From Burkholderiales bacterium (lineage in GTDB: Bacteria; Pseudomonadota; Gammaproteobacteria; Burkholderiales; SG8-41): DNA of 64,000 nucleotides. The notes under the pieces were generated by a model. That model was given only the letters and a program-made list of their open reading frames with translations. It searched no databases and was not told where the DNA came from. The position numbers were made by a program, and so were the translations under genes. Below are positions 9,233 to 17,828 of the stretch, piece by piece (position 1 is the stretch's first letter; each line of letters opens with the position of its first letter). The DNA lies in the NCBI GenBank assembly GCA_020854035.1, contig JADZGE010000018.1, positions 62,001 through 126,000 of the forward strand. The letters are read 5' to 3'.

Positions 9233-10351
9233 ATGCTGATCGGCGTCCCGAAGGAAACCAAGGTCCACGAATACCGCGTGGGGCTCACGCCCGAGAGCGC
9301 CGGGGTGCTCGTCGCGCGCGGTCACCGTGTCGTTGTCGAGCGGGGAGCGGGGGAGGGGATCGGCGCGCGCGACGAGGATTACGCGGGCGCCGGTGCGGAG
9401 ATCGCCGACGGGTCCGCGCCGGTTTTCGCGCGCGCGGAGCTCATCGTCAAGGTGAAGGAGCCGCTCGCCCCGGAGCGGGCGCGGTTGAGGCCCGGGCAGG
9501 CGCTTTTCACCTATCTGCACCTCGCGCCCGATCGCGAGCAGGCCCGCGACCTCATGAGGAGCGGCGCGATCGCGATCGCCTACGAGACCGTCACCGCGCC
9601 GGGCGGCGGACTGCCGCTGCTCGCGCCGATGTCGGTCGTCGCCGGGCGCATGGCCGTGCAGATCGCCGCGCACTACCTCGAGCGCCCGCACGGCGGCCGC
9701 GGGGTGCTGCTCTCCGGCGCGCCCGGGGTCGCGGCCGGCCGCGTGGTGGTGCTCGGCGCCGGCACGGTCGGGGCGAACGCGACGGGGCTCGCTCTCGGCA
9801 TGGGCGCGCAGGTCGCGGTGCTCGACCGCAACGAGGGCGCGTTACAGCGCCTCGCGGTGGAATTCGGGCCTCGCGTCGAGACCGCGATCGCCACCCGCGA
9901 GGCGATCGCCGCGGCGCTCGAGCGCGCCGACGCGGTGATCGGCGCCGCGCTCGTCGCCGGCGCGCTCGCGCCGCGGCTCGTCACGCGCGCGATGCTCCCG
10001 GCGATGAAGCCGGGCGCCGTGCTCGTCGACGTGTCGATCGACCAGGGCGGGTGCTTCGAGACCTCCCGTCCGACCACGCACGCGGACCCGGTCTATCTCG
10101 TCGATGGCGTGATCCACTACTGCGTGGCGAACATGCCGGGCGCCGTGCCGCGGACTTCCACCTACGCGTTGAACCGCGCCACGCTGCCCTTCGTGACGGC
10201 GATCGCGGACCTGGGCGTGCGCGAGGCGCTCCTGCGCGATGCGCATCTCAGGAACGGGCTCACCGTATGCCGCGGCGCGGTGACGCGGCGCGAAGTCGCG
10301 CAGGCGCTCGGCACGGCGTACACCGATCCTCTCGCCGCGCTCGCTCGCTGA
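9233..10351 (+). CDS. ald: Alanine dehydrogenase
   Basis: NAD-dependent L-alanine dehydrogenase (alanine + NAD to pyruvate + ammonia + NADH), cytoplasmic. The 372 residues match the family length. The N-terminal MLIGVPKETKVHEYRVGLTP is diagnostic. The pyruvate-binding Lys (IVKVKEPL) and catalytic His (FTYLHLAPD) are present. The Rossmann NAD site is VVVLGAGTVGANA, and the C-terminal VANMPGAVPRTSTYALN is typical. It stands alone, with no FNR box seen. Together with the nearby Glu/Leu-type dehydrogenase and the pyruvate kinase-like protein, it points to pyruvate/amino-acid redox balancing in this island. Confidence 0.93.
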   Translation: MLIGVPKETKVHEYRVGLTPESAGVLVARGHRVVVERGAGEGIGARDEDYAGAGAEIADGSAPVFARAELIVKVKEPLAPERARLRPGQALFTYLHLAPDREQARDLMRSGAIAIAYETVTAPGGGLPLLAPMSVVAGRMAVQIAAHYLERPHGGRGVLLSGAPGVAAGRVVVLGAGTVGANATGLALGMGAQVAVLDRNEGALQRLAVEFGPRVETAIATREAIAAALERADAVIGAALVAGALAPRLVTRAMLPAMKPGAVLVDVSIDQGGCFETSRPTTHADPVYLVDGVIHYCVANMPGAVPRTSTYALNRATLPFVTAIADLGVREALLRDAHLRNGLTVCRGAVTRREVAQALGTAYTDPLAALAR

Positions 10352-10468
10352 AGTTCCCAGACCGCCGCGCGGGCGCAACACACCGGGGGGAGGCGCGTCG
10401 TCCGGCCCTCCGGCGCTCCCCGTTCGCCGCGTTCTCCGCGCCTTCGGGGTTGACCCCGCGATCCGCCG

Positions 10469-10936
10469 TCAGGCGCGCGGGCGCGTACCGGAGCGTACCA
10501 GCAGCACCGGTACCGGGGTGTTGCGTACCACTTCCTCCGCGTCGCTGCCCATGACGACGCGCCGTATGCCGCGGCGCCCGTGCGTGCCGATCACGATGAG
10601 ATCCGCCTTGCGCTTGCGCGCTTCGCCGACGATCACGTCGGACACGCGCCGGGGCGCCACGTTTTCCACGAGCACGGTTCGTGCCGTCACCCCCTGCTTC
10701 CGGGCGGCGGCGGCGGCCCGCGCGACGAGCCTGCGCCCGGAGTCGCGCAGATCCGTGATCATGCGGTCGAGGTAGGCGCCGCCCGCGTAGTCCCCGGTCA
10801 GGGCCAGCATGCTCTCGTCCACGACGTGAAGCAGCAGCAGCGTGCCGCCGTTGCGTCGCGCCATGCGTATCGCGGTCCGCAGGCCGAGCTCCGCGGTAGC
10901 GCTGCCATCGAGCGGGACCAGTATGCGCTTGAACAT
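10469..10936 (-). CDS. Universal stress protein UspA family
   Basis: Single-domain UspA protein of 155 residues starting MFKRILVPLDGSATAELGL. The ATP-binding loop GTHGRRGIRRVVMGSDAEEV and the C-terminal strand TPVPVLLVRS are intact, so it is probably a nucleotide-binding Usp. ATG 10936 is preferred over an upstream in-frame ATG because a GAGGAG Shine-Dalgarno precedes it and homology begins there. It is divergent from the Lon-like operon. The shared FNR box at 11088-11101 has a -10 candidate on this strand at the right distance. Confidence 0.9.
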   Translation of the reverse strand: MFKRILVPLDGSATAELGLRTAIRMARRNGGTLLLLHVVDESMLALTGDYAGGAYLDRMITDLRDSGRRLVARAAAAARKQGVTARTVLVENVAPRRVSDVIVGEARKRKADLIVIGTHGRRGIRRVVMGSDAEEVVRNTPVPVLLVRSGTRPRA

Positions 10937-11060
10937 GTCTTCCACTCCTCGGTCTTGATGCCGCGCCGCCATTCGCGTACCTGTCGCATGACGGGGCACG
11001 CAGTGCATTGTGGCCGGTGGCGGCCCGCCGGCGCAATCCTGAGCCGGTTCGCGTGGTGGT

Positions 11061-11130
11061 ATTCTCGCGCGGGGACGGCCCGCGTGCTTGATTCAGATCA
11101 ATCACGCGGTCGGGTTGCGCGGCCCAGAAT
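11061..11130. promoter_or_regulatory. Bidirectional FNR-box promoter between usp and lon-like operon
   Basis: TTGATTCAGATCAA (11088-11101) is a perfect FNR palindrome in the divergent region. -10-like hexamers occur on both sides: CAGAAT at 11125-11130 on the plus strand (23 bp gap) and GAGAAT at 11066-11061 on the minus strand (21 bp gap). The plus start would be near 11137, leaving only about 6 nt of leader before ATG 11143. The minus start would be near 11054. Confidence 0.7.
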
Positions 11131-11142
11131 CCGGAGATCACG

Positions 11143-13599
11143 ATGAACGCAGATCCGACCTCTCACCGGACGCTCGCTCCGTCCGACCTGTGCCGCGCCT
11201 GTGACCCGGATCGCTTCGCGTTCGGCACGACGGACGAGCTGCCGGATCTCGCGCTCGAACTCGGGCAGGACCGTGCCATGGACGCGTTGCGGTTCGGCAC
11301 CGGCATCGCGCGCGAAGGCTACAACCTGTACGCCATGGGCCCGGAGGGACTCGGACGCCACGCCATCGTGCGCCGCCTGCTGGAACGCAACGTGGCGAGC
11401 CGCGCGGCGCCCCCGGACCGCTGCTACGTGTTCAACTTCGAGAGCCCGCACCGGCCGCGCGCGCTGGAGCTGCCCGCCGGCCAGGCGACGCGCTTCAGCC
11501 GGGACATGGCGCGCCTCGTGGAGGACCTCCGGGCCGGGATACCCGCCGCCTTCGAGACCGACGAGTACCGAGCGCGCCTGCAGGAGATCGAGGCGGAGTT
11601 CGGCGAGCGCCAGGATCGCGTCGTCGGCACGGTGGGAGAACGCGCGCGCGAGCAGGGTGTCGCGCTCCTGCGCACGCCGGCCGGCTTCGGCTTCGTCCCG
11701 CGGCGCGGCGACGAGGTCATGTCGCCCGATGAGTTCCGCAAGCTGCCGCCGGCCGAGCAGAAGCGGCTCGAGGAGATCATCACGGCGCTGCAGGAGGAGC
11801 TCGAGCTCGCGATACGCGACGTGCCGAAGTGGCGGCGCGAGGCCCAGCGCAAGCTGCGCGAATTGAACCGCCAGGTGACCCGCACGGCGGTGAACGGGCT
11901 CGCCGAGGAGCTGAAGAGCGCATGGCAGGCGCTACCGCAGGTGGTGGAATACTTCACCCGGGTGCAGGAGGACATGATCGACCATGCGGAGGTCTTCCGG
12001 CACCCGAAGGAGGGCGAGCAGCCGCAGCTCTTCGGCGTGCCGCTGCCGCTGCCGGAGGGGGGAGAAGCCTTTCTGCGCCGCTACCGGGTGAACGTGCTGA
12101 TCACGCACGCCCCGGACGCGGGTGCGCCGGTCGTCTACGAGGACAATCCGGTGCACGACAATCTCGTCGGACGCGTCGAGCACATCGCGCACATGGGCGC
12201 GCTCACCACCGACTTCACGCTGATCAAGGCGGGCGCGCTGCACCGCGCGAACGGCGGCTACCTGGTGCTCGACGCGATGAAGGTGCTCACCCAGCCCTAC
12301 GCGTGGGAGGCGCTGAAACGCGCGGTGCGCTCGCGCGAAGTGCGCATCGAGTCGCTGGGGCAGGCGCTCTCGCTCGTCGCCACCGTGTCGCTCGAGCCGG
12401 AGCCGGTGCCCCTCGACGTGAAGGTGGTGCTGGTCGGCAGCCGCATGCTCTACTACATGCTGCACGCCTACGACCCGGAGTTCCCGGAGCTGTTCAAGGT
12501 CGCGGTCGATTTCGAGGAGGACATGCCGCGCAACCCGGCGAGCGATCTCCTCTACGCGCGCATGATCGCGACGCTTGCCCGCGGCGAGCGGCTGCGCGCG
12601 CTCGACCGCGCCGCCGTCGCGCGCGTGATCGACCACGGCGCGCGCGGCGCGGGCGACAGCGAGAAGGTCTCGATACTCACGCGCGACCTCGCCGACCTGC
12701 TGCGCGAATCGGACTACTGGGCGGCAGGCGCCGGGCACGCGGTGATCGGGGTCGCCGATGTCGAGCGCGCGATCGAAGCCCGCGTGGAACGCGCCGACCG
12801 GGTGCGCCGCCGGCTGCAGGAGGAGATCCTGCGCGGGACGCTGCTCATCGCGACCGGGGGCAGCCGCGCCGGCCAGGTGAACGGCCTTGCCGTGACGCGG
12901 CTCGGCGGTTATTCCTTCGGCACGCCCCACCGGATCACGGCGCGCGTGCGCCTCGGCGCGGGCCGCGTCGTGGACATCGAGCGCGAGACGGAGCTCGGCG
13001 GCCCGCTCCATTCCAAGGGCGTGCTGATCCTTTCGGGGTTCATCGCCGGCCGGTACGCGACGAACCGGCCGCTCACGCTCGCCGCGAGCCTCGTGTTCGA
13101 GCAGAGCTACGGGGGTATCGAGGGCGACAGCGCTTCCTCGGCCGAGCTCTACGCCCTTCTCTCCGCGCTCGCCGACGCGCCGATCCGGCAGTCGCTGGCG
13201 GTGACCGGGTCGGTCAACCAGCACGGCGAAGTCCAGGCGATCGGCGGGGTGAACGAGAAGATCGAGGGCTTTTTCGACGTGTGCAGGGCGCGCGGACTCA
13301 CCGGCGAGCAGGGCGTGCTGATACCGCAATCGAACGTGAAGCACCTGATGCTCCGGCGCGACGTGGTCGAGGCCGTTGCGGACGGGCGCTTCCGCATCCA
13401 TCCCGTCGAGACCATCGATGCCGGCATCGCCATCCTCACGCGCGTGCCGGCGGGAGAGCGCGGCGCGGACGGGCGGTTTGCGCCGGGCACGATCAACTTT
13501 CTCGTCGAGCGGCGGCTGACGGAGTTCGCCGACCGCGCGCGTGCGCCGGTCGCGCCGGGCCCCGTGCGCCGCGCGCGCCGCCACAAGGAGCGGGAATGA
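11143..13599 (+). CDS. Lon-like ATP-dependent protease (LonB/COG1067 type)
   Basis: An 818-residue AAA+ protease of the COG1067 group, with an N-terminal ATPase-like region (MGPEGLGRHAIVRRLL is a variant Walker A) and a C-terminal S16 Lon protease domain. The Ser-Lys dyad is visible as Ser in GIEGDSASSAELYAL and Lys in GGVNEKIEGFF. A long coiled-coil-like stretch lies at about residues 130-270 (RLEEIITALQEELEL). It is cytoplasmic and expected to degrade damaged or regulatory proteins. It overlaps the next gene by 4 bp (ATGA), so protease, Usp-like protein and dehydrogenase form one operon. FNR control is likely from the box at 11088. Confidence 0.88.
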   Translation: MNADPTSHRTLAPSDLCRACDPDRFAFGTTDELPDLALELGQDRAMDALRFGTGIAREGYNLYAMGPEGLGRHAIVRRLLERNVASRAAPPDRCYVFNFESPHRPRALELPAGQATRFSRDMARLVEDLRAGIPAAFETDEYRARLQEIEAEFGERQDRVVGTVGERAREQGVALLRTPAGFGFVPRRGDEVMSPDEFRKLPPAEQKRLEEIITALQEELELAIRDVPKWRREAQRKLRELNRQVTRTAVNGLAEELKSAWQALPQVVEYFTRVQEDMIDHAEVFRHPKEGEQPQLFGVPLPLPEGGEAFLRRYRVNVLITHAPDAGAPVVYEDNPVHDNLVGRVEHIAHMGALTTDFTLIKAGALHRANGGYLVLDAMKVLTQPYAWEALKRAVRSREVRIESLGQALSLVATVSLEPEPVPLDVKVVLVGSRMLYYMLHAYDPEFPELFKVAVDFEEDMPRNPASDLLYARMIATLARGERLRALDRAAVARVIDHGARGAGDSEKVSILTRDLADLLRESDYWAAGAGHAVIGVADVERAIEARVERADRVRRRLQEEILRGTLLIATGGSRAGQVNGLAVTRLGGYSFGTPHRITARVRLGAGRVVDIERETELGGPLHSKGVLILSGFIAGRYATNRPLTLAASLVFEQSYGGIEGDSASSAELYALLSALADAPIRQSLAVTGSVNQHGEVQAIGGVNEKIEGFFDVCRARGLTGEQGVLIPQSNVKHLMLRRDVVEAVADGRFRIHPVETIDAGIAILTRVPAGERGADGRFAPGTINFLVERRLTEFADRARAPVAPGPVRRARRHKERE

Positions 13600-14159
13600 G
13601 GGCGCGCCGCGTGATCGTGGGGCTCGACGCCGCCGCGCCGATGACGCGCGCGGCGATCGAGACCGCCGCGCGGCTCGCGGGGCGCATGGAGGCGGAGCTC
13701 GTGGGGCTGTTCGTCGAGAACGTGGAACTCATCCATCTCGCCGCGCTGCCGTTCACGCGCGAGGTGGGATTCCCGTCCGCCGCGAGCCGGGAGATCGACG
13801 TCGAGCGCATGGAACGGCACCTGCGTTCGCTCGCGGCGCAGGCGCGCCGCATGCTCGAGACGGCGGCCGCGAACCCGCCGCTGCGCTGGTCGTTTCGCGT
13901 GACTCGCGGCGCCCTGCCGAGCGAACTCATCGCCGCGCTCGCCGAGGCCGACCTCGTGCTCGCGTGCGCCGGCGCGCCGGGCCGCGCCCCGGCCCCCCCG
14001 GCGATCCGGGTCGTGAGCGCGCGCGATCCCGGGGAATTCCGCGCGGCGCTGGCGGACCGCAGGGGCGGGATCGTGATTCTGACGGGCGCGGCGGACCGCG
14101 CCGTCGATGCGGCGCTCGATGAACTCGTACGGCCGCCGGCCGGAAAGGACGGGAGATGA
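13596..14159 (+). CDS. Universal stress protein-like protein, degenerate C-terminal half
   Basis: A 187-residue protein beginning MRARRVIVGLDAAAPMTRAA, a UspA-type first strand, followed by RMEAELVGLFVENVELIHLAALPFTRE-like Usp helices. The usual Gly-rich nucleotide-binding loop is not evident, and the C-terminal half (ADRRGGIVILTGAADRA) is unlike standard Usp. It may therefore have lost ATP binding. Start and stop both overlap the neighbours by 4 bp (ATGA), so translational coupling in the lon-like/usp/dehydrogenase operon is very likely. Function unknown. Confidence 0.7.
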   Translation: MRARRVIVGLDAAAPMTRAAIETAARLAGRMEAELVGLFVENVELIHLAALPFTREVGFPSAASREIDVERMERHLRSLAAQARRMLETAAANPPLRWSFRVTRGALPSELIAALAEADLVLACAGAPGRAPAPPAIRVVSARDPGEFRAALADRRGGIVILTGAADRAVDAALDELVRPPAGKDGR

Positions 14160-15268
14160 CGCCGAGCGATGAATGGGGCGACGCCCTGGGACCGGCGAAG
14201 GTCGTGCGCGTGTTCGAGCCCGGTCTCGGCCTCCAGGGCGCCCTCGTGGTGGACAACGTCGCGTGCGGCCCGGCGATCGGGGGGCTGCGCATGGCGTCCG
14301 ACGTGTCGATCGGGGAGTGCGCGCGGCTCGCGCGCGCGATGACGCTCAAGAACGCGGCCGCGGGACTGCCGCACGGGGGCGGCAAGTCGGTGATCCGGGG
14401 CGATCCGCACGCCGCGCGCGAGCGCAAGGAGGCGCTCGTGCGGGCCTTCGCGCACGCGCTGCGCAACGAATCCGACTACATTTTCGGTCCCGACATGGGC
14501 ACCGACGAGGCGGCGATGGCGTGGGTGCACGACGAGATCGGGCGCGCGGTGGGGCTGCCCGCGGTGCTGGGAGGGCTGCCGCTCGACGAGCTGGGCGCGA
14601 CGGGATGGGGGTTGCTCCATTGCGCCGAGGCGGCGGCGCCCGCCGCGGGCGTCGCGCTTGCGGGCGCGCGCGTGGCGGTGCAGGGCTTCGGCGCCGTGGG
14701 GCGGCACGCGGCGCGCTTTCTCGCGGGCCGTGGCGCGCGGCTCGTGGCCGCATCCGACAGCGCCGGGACCCTCGCCGACCCCGCGGGGCTCGACGTCGCC
14801 GCGCTCGTCGCCATCAAGGAGCGCGGCGGCGCGCTGCACGAGCACGGGGGCGGGCGGAAGCTCGAGCGCGACGCCGTGATCGGTGTCGAGTGCGACATCT
14901 GGATCCCGGCGGCGCGCCCGGACGTCGTGCGCGAGGACAACGTCGGGCGCCTCGCCGCGAAGCTCGTGCTGCAGGGAGCGAACATTCCGTTCACCGAGGG
15001 CGCGGAGAGCGCGCTTGCCGCGCGCGGCGTGGTGGTGGTGCCCGATTTCATCGCCAATGCGGGCGGCGTGATCTGCGCGGCGATGGAGTACGCGGGGGCG
15101 ACGCGCGCCGCGGCGTTCGACGCCATCGCCGAGCGGGTGCGCGCGAACACCGAGCGCGTGCTCGCCGAATCGCTCGCGCAGGGGGTGCCGCCCCGGCGCG
15201 CGGCGGAGGCGCTCGCGGCCGGGCGTGTCAGGCAGGCGATGAAGGGCCGGCGCTACTCGATCATGTAG
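14156..15268 (+). CDS. Glu/Leu/Phe/Val dehydrogenase family protein
   Basis: Amino-acid dehydrogenase of 370 residues, nearer the size of leucine/valine/phenylalanine dehydrogenases than of hexameric GDH. The substrate region GPAIGGLRMASDVS and the catalytic Lys in LPHGGGKSVIRG are present. PDMGTDEAAMAWVHDEIGR and the NAD fold VAVQGFGAVGRHAARF follow. It deaminates an amino acid to a 2-oxo acid with NAD(P); the substrate cannot be assigned. It is the last gene of the operon led by the Lon-like protease, overlapping the Usp-like gene by 4 bp. This suggests a link between proteolysis and amino-acid catabolism under low oxygen. Confidence 0.85.
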   Translation: MTPSDEWGDALGPAKVVRVFEPGLGLQGALVVDNVACGPAIGGLRMASDVSIGECARLARAMTLKNAAAGLPHGGGKSVIRGDPHAARERKEALVRAFAHALRNESDYIFGPDMGTDEAAMAWVHDEIGRAVGLPAVLGGLPLDELGATGWGLLHCAEAAAPAAGVALAGARVAVQGFGAVGRHAARFLAGRGARLVAASDSAGTLADPAGLDVAALVAIKERGGALHEHGGGRKLERDAVIGVECDIWIPAARPDVVREDNVGRLAAKLVLQGANIPFTEGAESALAARGVVVVPDFIANAGGVICAAMEYAGATRAAAFDAIAERVRANTERVLAESLAQGVPPRRAAEALAAGRVRQAMKGRRYSIM

Positions 15269-15286
15269 GACGAGCGGCGGGCGGCG

Positions 15287-15958
15287 TCAATCCTCGACCC
15301 GGCCGGGGCGCAGCCGCGAAGCGAGCACGAACAGGTGATCCGACACGGCTTTCACGCCCGGCGTGGCGGCGGCCGTCGCCACGAATGCCTTGTGCTCCGA
15401 GATCGTCTCCACCGCGCCCCAGAGATACACGGTGGCGCCGGTCACCACGACATTCGCGAGGTGAGTGGACACGGCGGCTCGTTCCAGCGCTTCCAGTACC
15501 GTCGCGCGGATCGCCGCGTCGCCCGGGGCCTCGGCACCGCCCGCGCGAGCGGCCGCGAGCCCGTGCGCCACGTTCGCGCGGCTGACGATGCCGACGAGCC
15601 GCCCGCCACGCTCGACCGGCAGGCGCTTGACGCCGTGACGCTCGATGAGCGCCGCCGCCTCCTCGAGCGGCGTGTCCTCGCCGATGCGCACGAGCTCACG
15701 GGTCATGATGTCGGCGGCCGTGGGCTCAGCCGGCCCGGCGCCGCCCGCGCGGGACCACCAGGCCCCGCCGCCGTCCGGGCCGGAGCGCGCCCGCCGCGCG
15801 ATGTCACCCTCGCTCAGCATGCCGAGCACCCGGTTCTCGCGATCGACCACTGGAACGGCGCTCACGCGGTTGGCGAACAGCACCCGCGCGACTTCGTGCA
15901 CGCGGGTGTCCGGGAGCACGGTGATCACGCGCGTAGTCATCACGTCTGCGGCCTTCAT
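15287..15958 (-). CDS. CBS-pair and BON domain protein
   Basis: A 223-residue cytoplasmic protein. It has two CBS motifs (MKAADVMTTRVITVLPDT with VSAVPVVDRENRVLGMLSEGD, and ADIMTRELVRIGEDTPLEEA with VKRLPVERGGRLVGIVSR) followed by a BON domain (ANVVVTGATVYLWGAVE). CBS pairs bind adenosyl nucleotides; BON usually contacts membranes or ligands. The effector target is unknown. It ends close to the convergent dehydrogenase gene and is separated by 12 bp from the upstream FAD oxidoreductase, so the two are probably co-transcribed from the FNR promoter at 17592-17632. Confidence 0.88.
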   Translation of the reverse strand: MKAADVMTTRVITVLPDTRVHEVARVLFANRVSAVPVVDRENRVLGMLSEGDIARRARSGPDGGGAWWSRAGGAGPAEPTAADIMTRELVRIGEDTPLEEAAALIERHGVKRLPVERGGRLVGIVSRANVAHGLAAARAGGAEAPGDAAIRATVLEALERAAVSTHLANVVVTGATVYLWGAVETISEHKAFVATAAATPGVKAVSDHLFVLASRLRPGRVED

Positions 15959-15970
15959 CGCTCCTCCCTG

Positions 15971-17536
15971 TCAACGACTCGCGGGTTCCCACCTGAGGTG
16001 CGGGTAGAGCCGCGGGTCGACCGCGGCGGCGGCCATCATACCTCCCATCATGGCGCCCACGATGCCCGGCGTGGCGACGTCCTGCCCGGCGAGGAAGAGC
16101 CCCGGTACCGGGGTCTTCGGGCGTAACGCGGCGCTGAGGAGGCGCCGGGGCGTGGATTCCAGCCCGTAGATCGCGCCCTGCCGGGCGCCGGTGAAGGCGA
16201 TCGTGGTGAGCGGGGTCGAGACTTCGTGGTGGCGGATCATCGGCGCGAGAGCGGGGAAGCGCGCGCGAAACGCATGGAGGAGGTTCCGTTCGATCGCCGC
16301 CTTCACGGCGAGATAGTCGTCCGGCCGGTGCCCGTGCGTGGTGTCCTCCCAGGCGCCGAACGTGTCCCAGCCCGAGAGCGCCACCACTTCCGCGGTGTGG
16401 CGCGGCGGCCCGCCCGTTTCGTGCCGAGGGTCCTTGAGCGTCGGGAACGATACGAACATGACCGGCGGGACGGAGCCCGTGCGCCCCGGGTCGAGCCAGA
16501 TCGCCTCGTCGAGTCCCCACGATTCGTGGAACCAGTGGTTCGACGCGCTCGCGCCGGCGCCGCGGATATCGCCTTCGAAGCCGAGGTAGAGCCCGACGTG
16601 GCAGGCGGAGGAATCGAGCGCGGATATCTCCTGCGCCCAGTCCGAGTACCACAAGTCGCTCGGCAGCAGGCGCACGACGGTGTTGCGCGCGCCCGCGTCG
16701 GAGATCACGCGCGGCGCGGCGAACGTCTCTCCGCCGACGAGTCTCACTCCCGTCGCCCGCCCGCCCTTCACCACCAGCTCGGAGACGCGCGCGCCGGTGC
16801 GTACCTCGCCGCCCGCCCCGCGGATGACCGGCGCGAGCGCGCCCGCGAACGCGGATGCGCCGCCCGCCGGATAGTGGGCGCCGTCGAGATAGCTCCGCAT
16901 GACGAGGGCGTGCATCGCGAAGCTCGAGGTGCTCGGCAATCCACCGTAGTCGAGCCACTGGGAACCGAGGACCGCCGCGAGCCGCGCATCGCCCGCGAGC
17001 CGGGCGAGCACCGCGGCGGTGGTGGCGCCGCACCACCTGTTCACTTCCCTGTGGTGCCAGGCTGCGTGCAGGCGTGAGACGGCCGACGGCATCGCGCGGG
17101 TCTTCAGGGCGGCGAGACCGGCGCGCTCTGCGTCGGCGAGCGCCACGAAGTACGCGTCGATCTCCGCGACGGCCGAGGGGAAGCGCTCGCGGATGGCGAG
17201 CCGCAGCGCGGACTCCGGCGGCGCGAACCCGATCTCGAAACCGCCGGGGAAGTGCATGACGTCGTGCGGCGCGGGAATCCTCGCCATTTCGACGGCGCCG
17301 CCGGTCAGCCAGTCGAGGACGGCACGGGCGCGCCCGCCCGGGCCCATCTCCCCGATGTAGTGCACGCCGACGTTCCACGCGTAGCCGGCGCGGGAGAAAG
17401 TGTGCGTCAGGCCGCCCGCCACCGCGTGCTGTTCCAGCACCAGGACGCGGTAGCCGGTCTTCGCGAGCGCCGCCGCGCAGGCGAGCCCGCCGATACCCGA
17501 TCCCACGACGATCGCGTCCCAACCGCGCGTGCTCAT
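15971..17536 (-). CDS. FAD-dependent oxidoreductase, phytoene-desaturase/retinol-saturase type
   Basis: A 521-residue FAD flavoprotein with the N-terminal dinucleotide fold DAIVVGSGIGGLACAAALAK, then LEQHAVAGGLTHTF, and a C-terminal LFLAGQDVATPGIVGAMMGG as in the CrtI/retinol-saturase-like family. The natural substrate is unknown; a lipid or isoprenoid is typical for the family. ATG 17536 opens the flavin fold, so it is preferred although the frame is open well upstream. A perfect FNR box with a TACATT -10 lies in the correct position upstream. It is probably co-transcribed with the CBS-BON gene. Confidence 0.85.
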   Translation of the reverse strand: MSTRGWDAIVVGSGIGGLACAAALAKTGYRVLVLEQHAVAGGLTHTFSRAGYAWNVGVHYIGEMGPGGRARAVLDWLTGGAVEMARIPAPHDVMHFPGGFEIGFAPPESALRLAIRERFPSAVAEIDAYFVALADAERAGLAALKTRAMPSAVSRLHAAWHHREVNRWCGATTAAVLARLAGDARLAAVLGSQWLDYGGLPSTSSFAMHALVMRSYLDGAHYPAGGASAFAGALAPVIRGAGGEVRTGARVSELVVKGGRATGVRLVGGETFAAPRVISDAGARNTVVRLLPSDLWYSDWAQEISALDSSACHVGLYLGFEGDIRGAGASASNHWFHESWGLDEAIWLDPGRTGSVPPVMFVSFPTLKDPRHETGGPPRHTAEVVALSGWDTFGAWEDTTHGHRPDDYLAVKAAIERNLLHAFRARFPALAPMIRHHEVSTPLTTIAFTGARQGAIYGLESTPRRLLSAALRPKTPVPGLFLAGQDVATPGIVGAMMGGMMAAAAVDPRLYPHLRWEPASR

Positions 17537-17591
17537 CAACCGTTCCCGCGCGGCCTCAGCGATCGACTTCGGACACGACGGCCATGCACGC

Positions 17592-17632
17592 AATGTAGCG
17601 GGACGGGCGGTGCGGCGATTGATCTGGATCAA
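17592..17632 (-). promoter_or_regulatory. FNR box and -10 for the FAD oxidoreductase gene
   Basis: TTGATCTGGATCAA at 17619-17632 is identical to the boxes at 4735 and 33382. On the minus strand TACATT (17597 to 17592) lies 21 bp away, predicting a start near 17585 and a leader of about 49 nt. No matching -10 is seen toward the plus-strand kinase gene. Confidence 0.75.
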
Positions 17633-17828
17633 CCGGTGAAACGGGATGCCGCGAGCCGCGCTCCGGCGCGGGCGCCCGGCCCGCGGCACGGCTGCGCTAT
17701 ACTGCGCGGACCGCGCCGGGCAGGAGAGCGGCGAGCGGCGGGGAGCGCGCCTGCCGGCCCGCCGGCTGCGATCATCCGGAACGGGACGAGTCGCCGGATG
17801 CCGCCGGCGGGCGGCGCCGGGAGACGGC

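Noticed and set aside
10444-10457. GGGGT-TG-ACCCC hairpin as a terminator between ald and usp
   Set aside because: The loop is only 2 nt, and there is no T-run on either strand; too weak to annotate.
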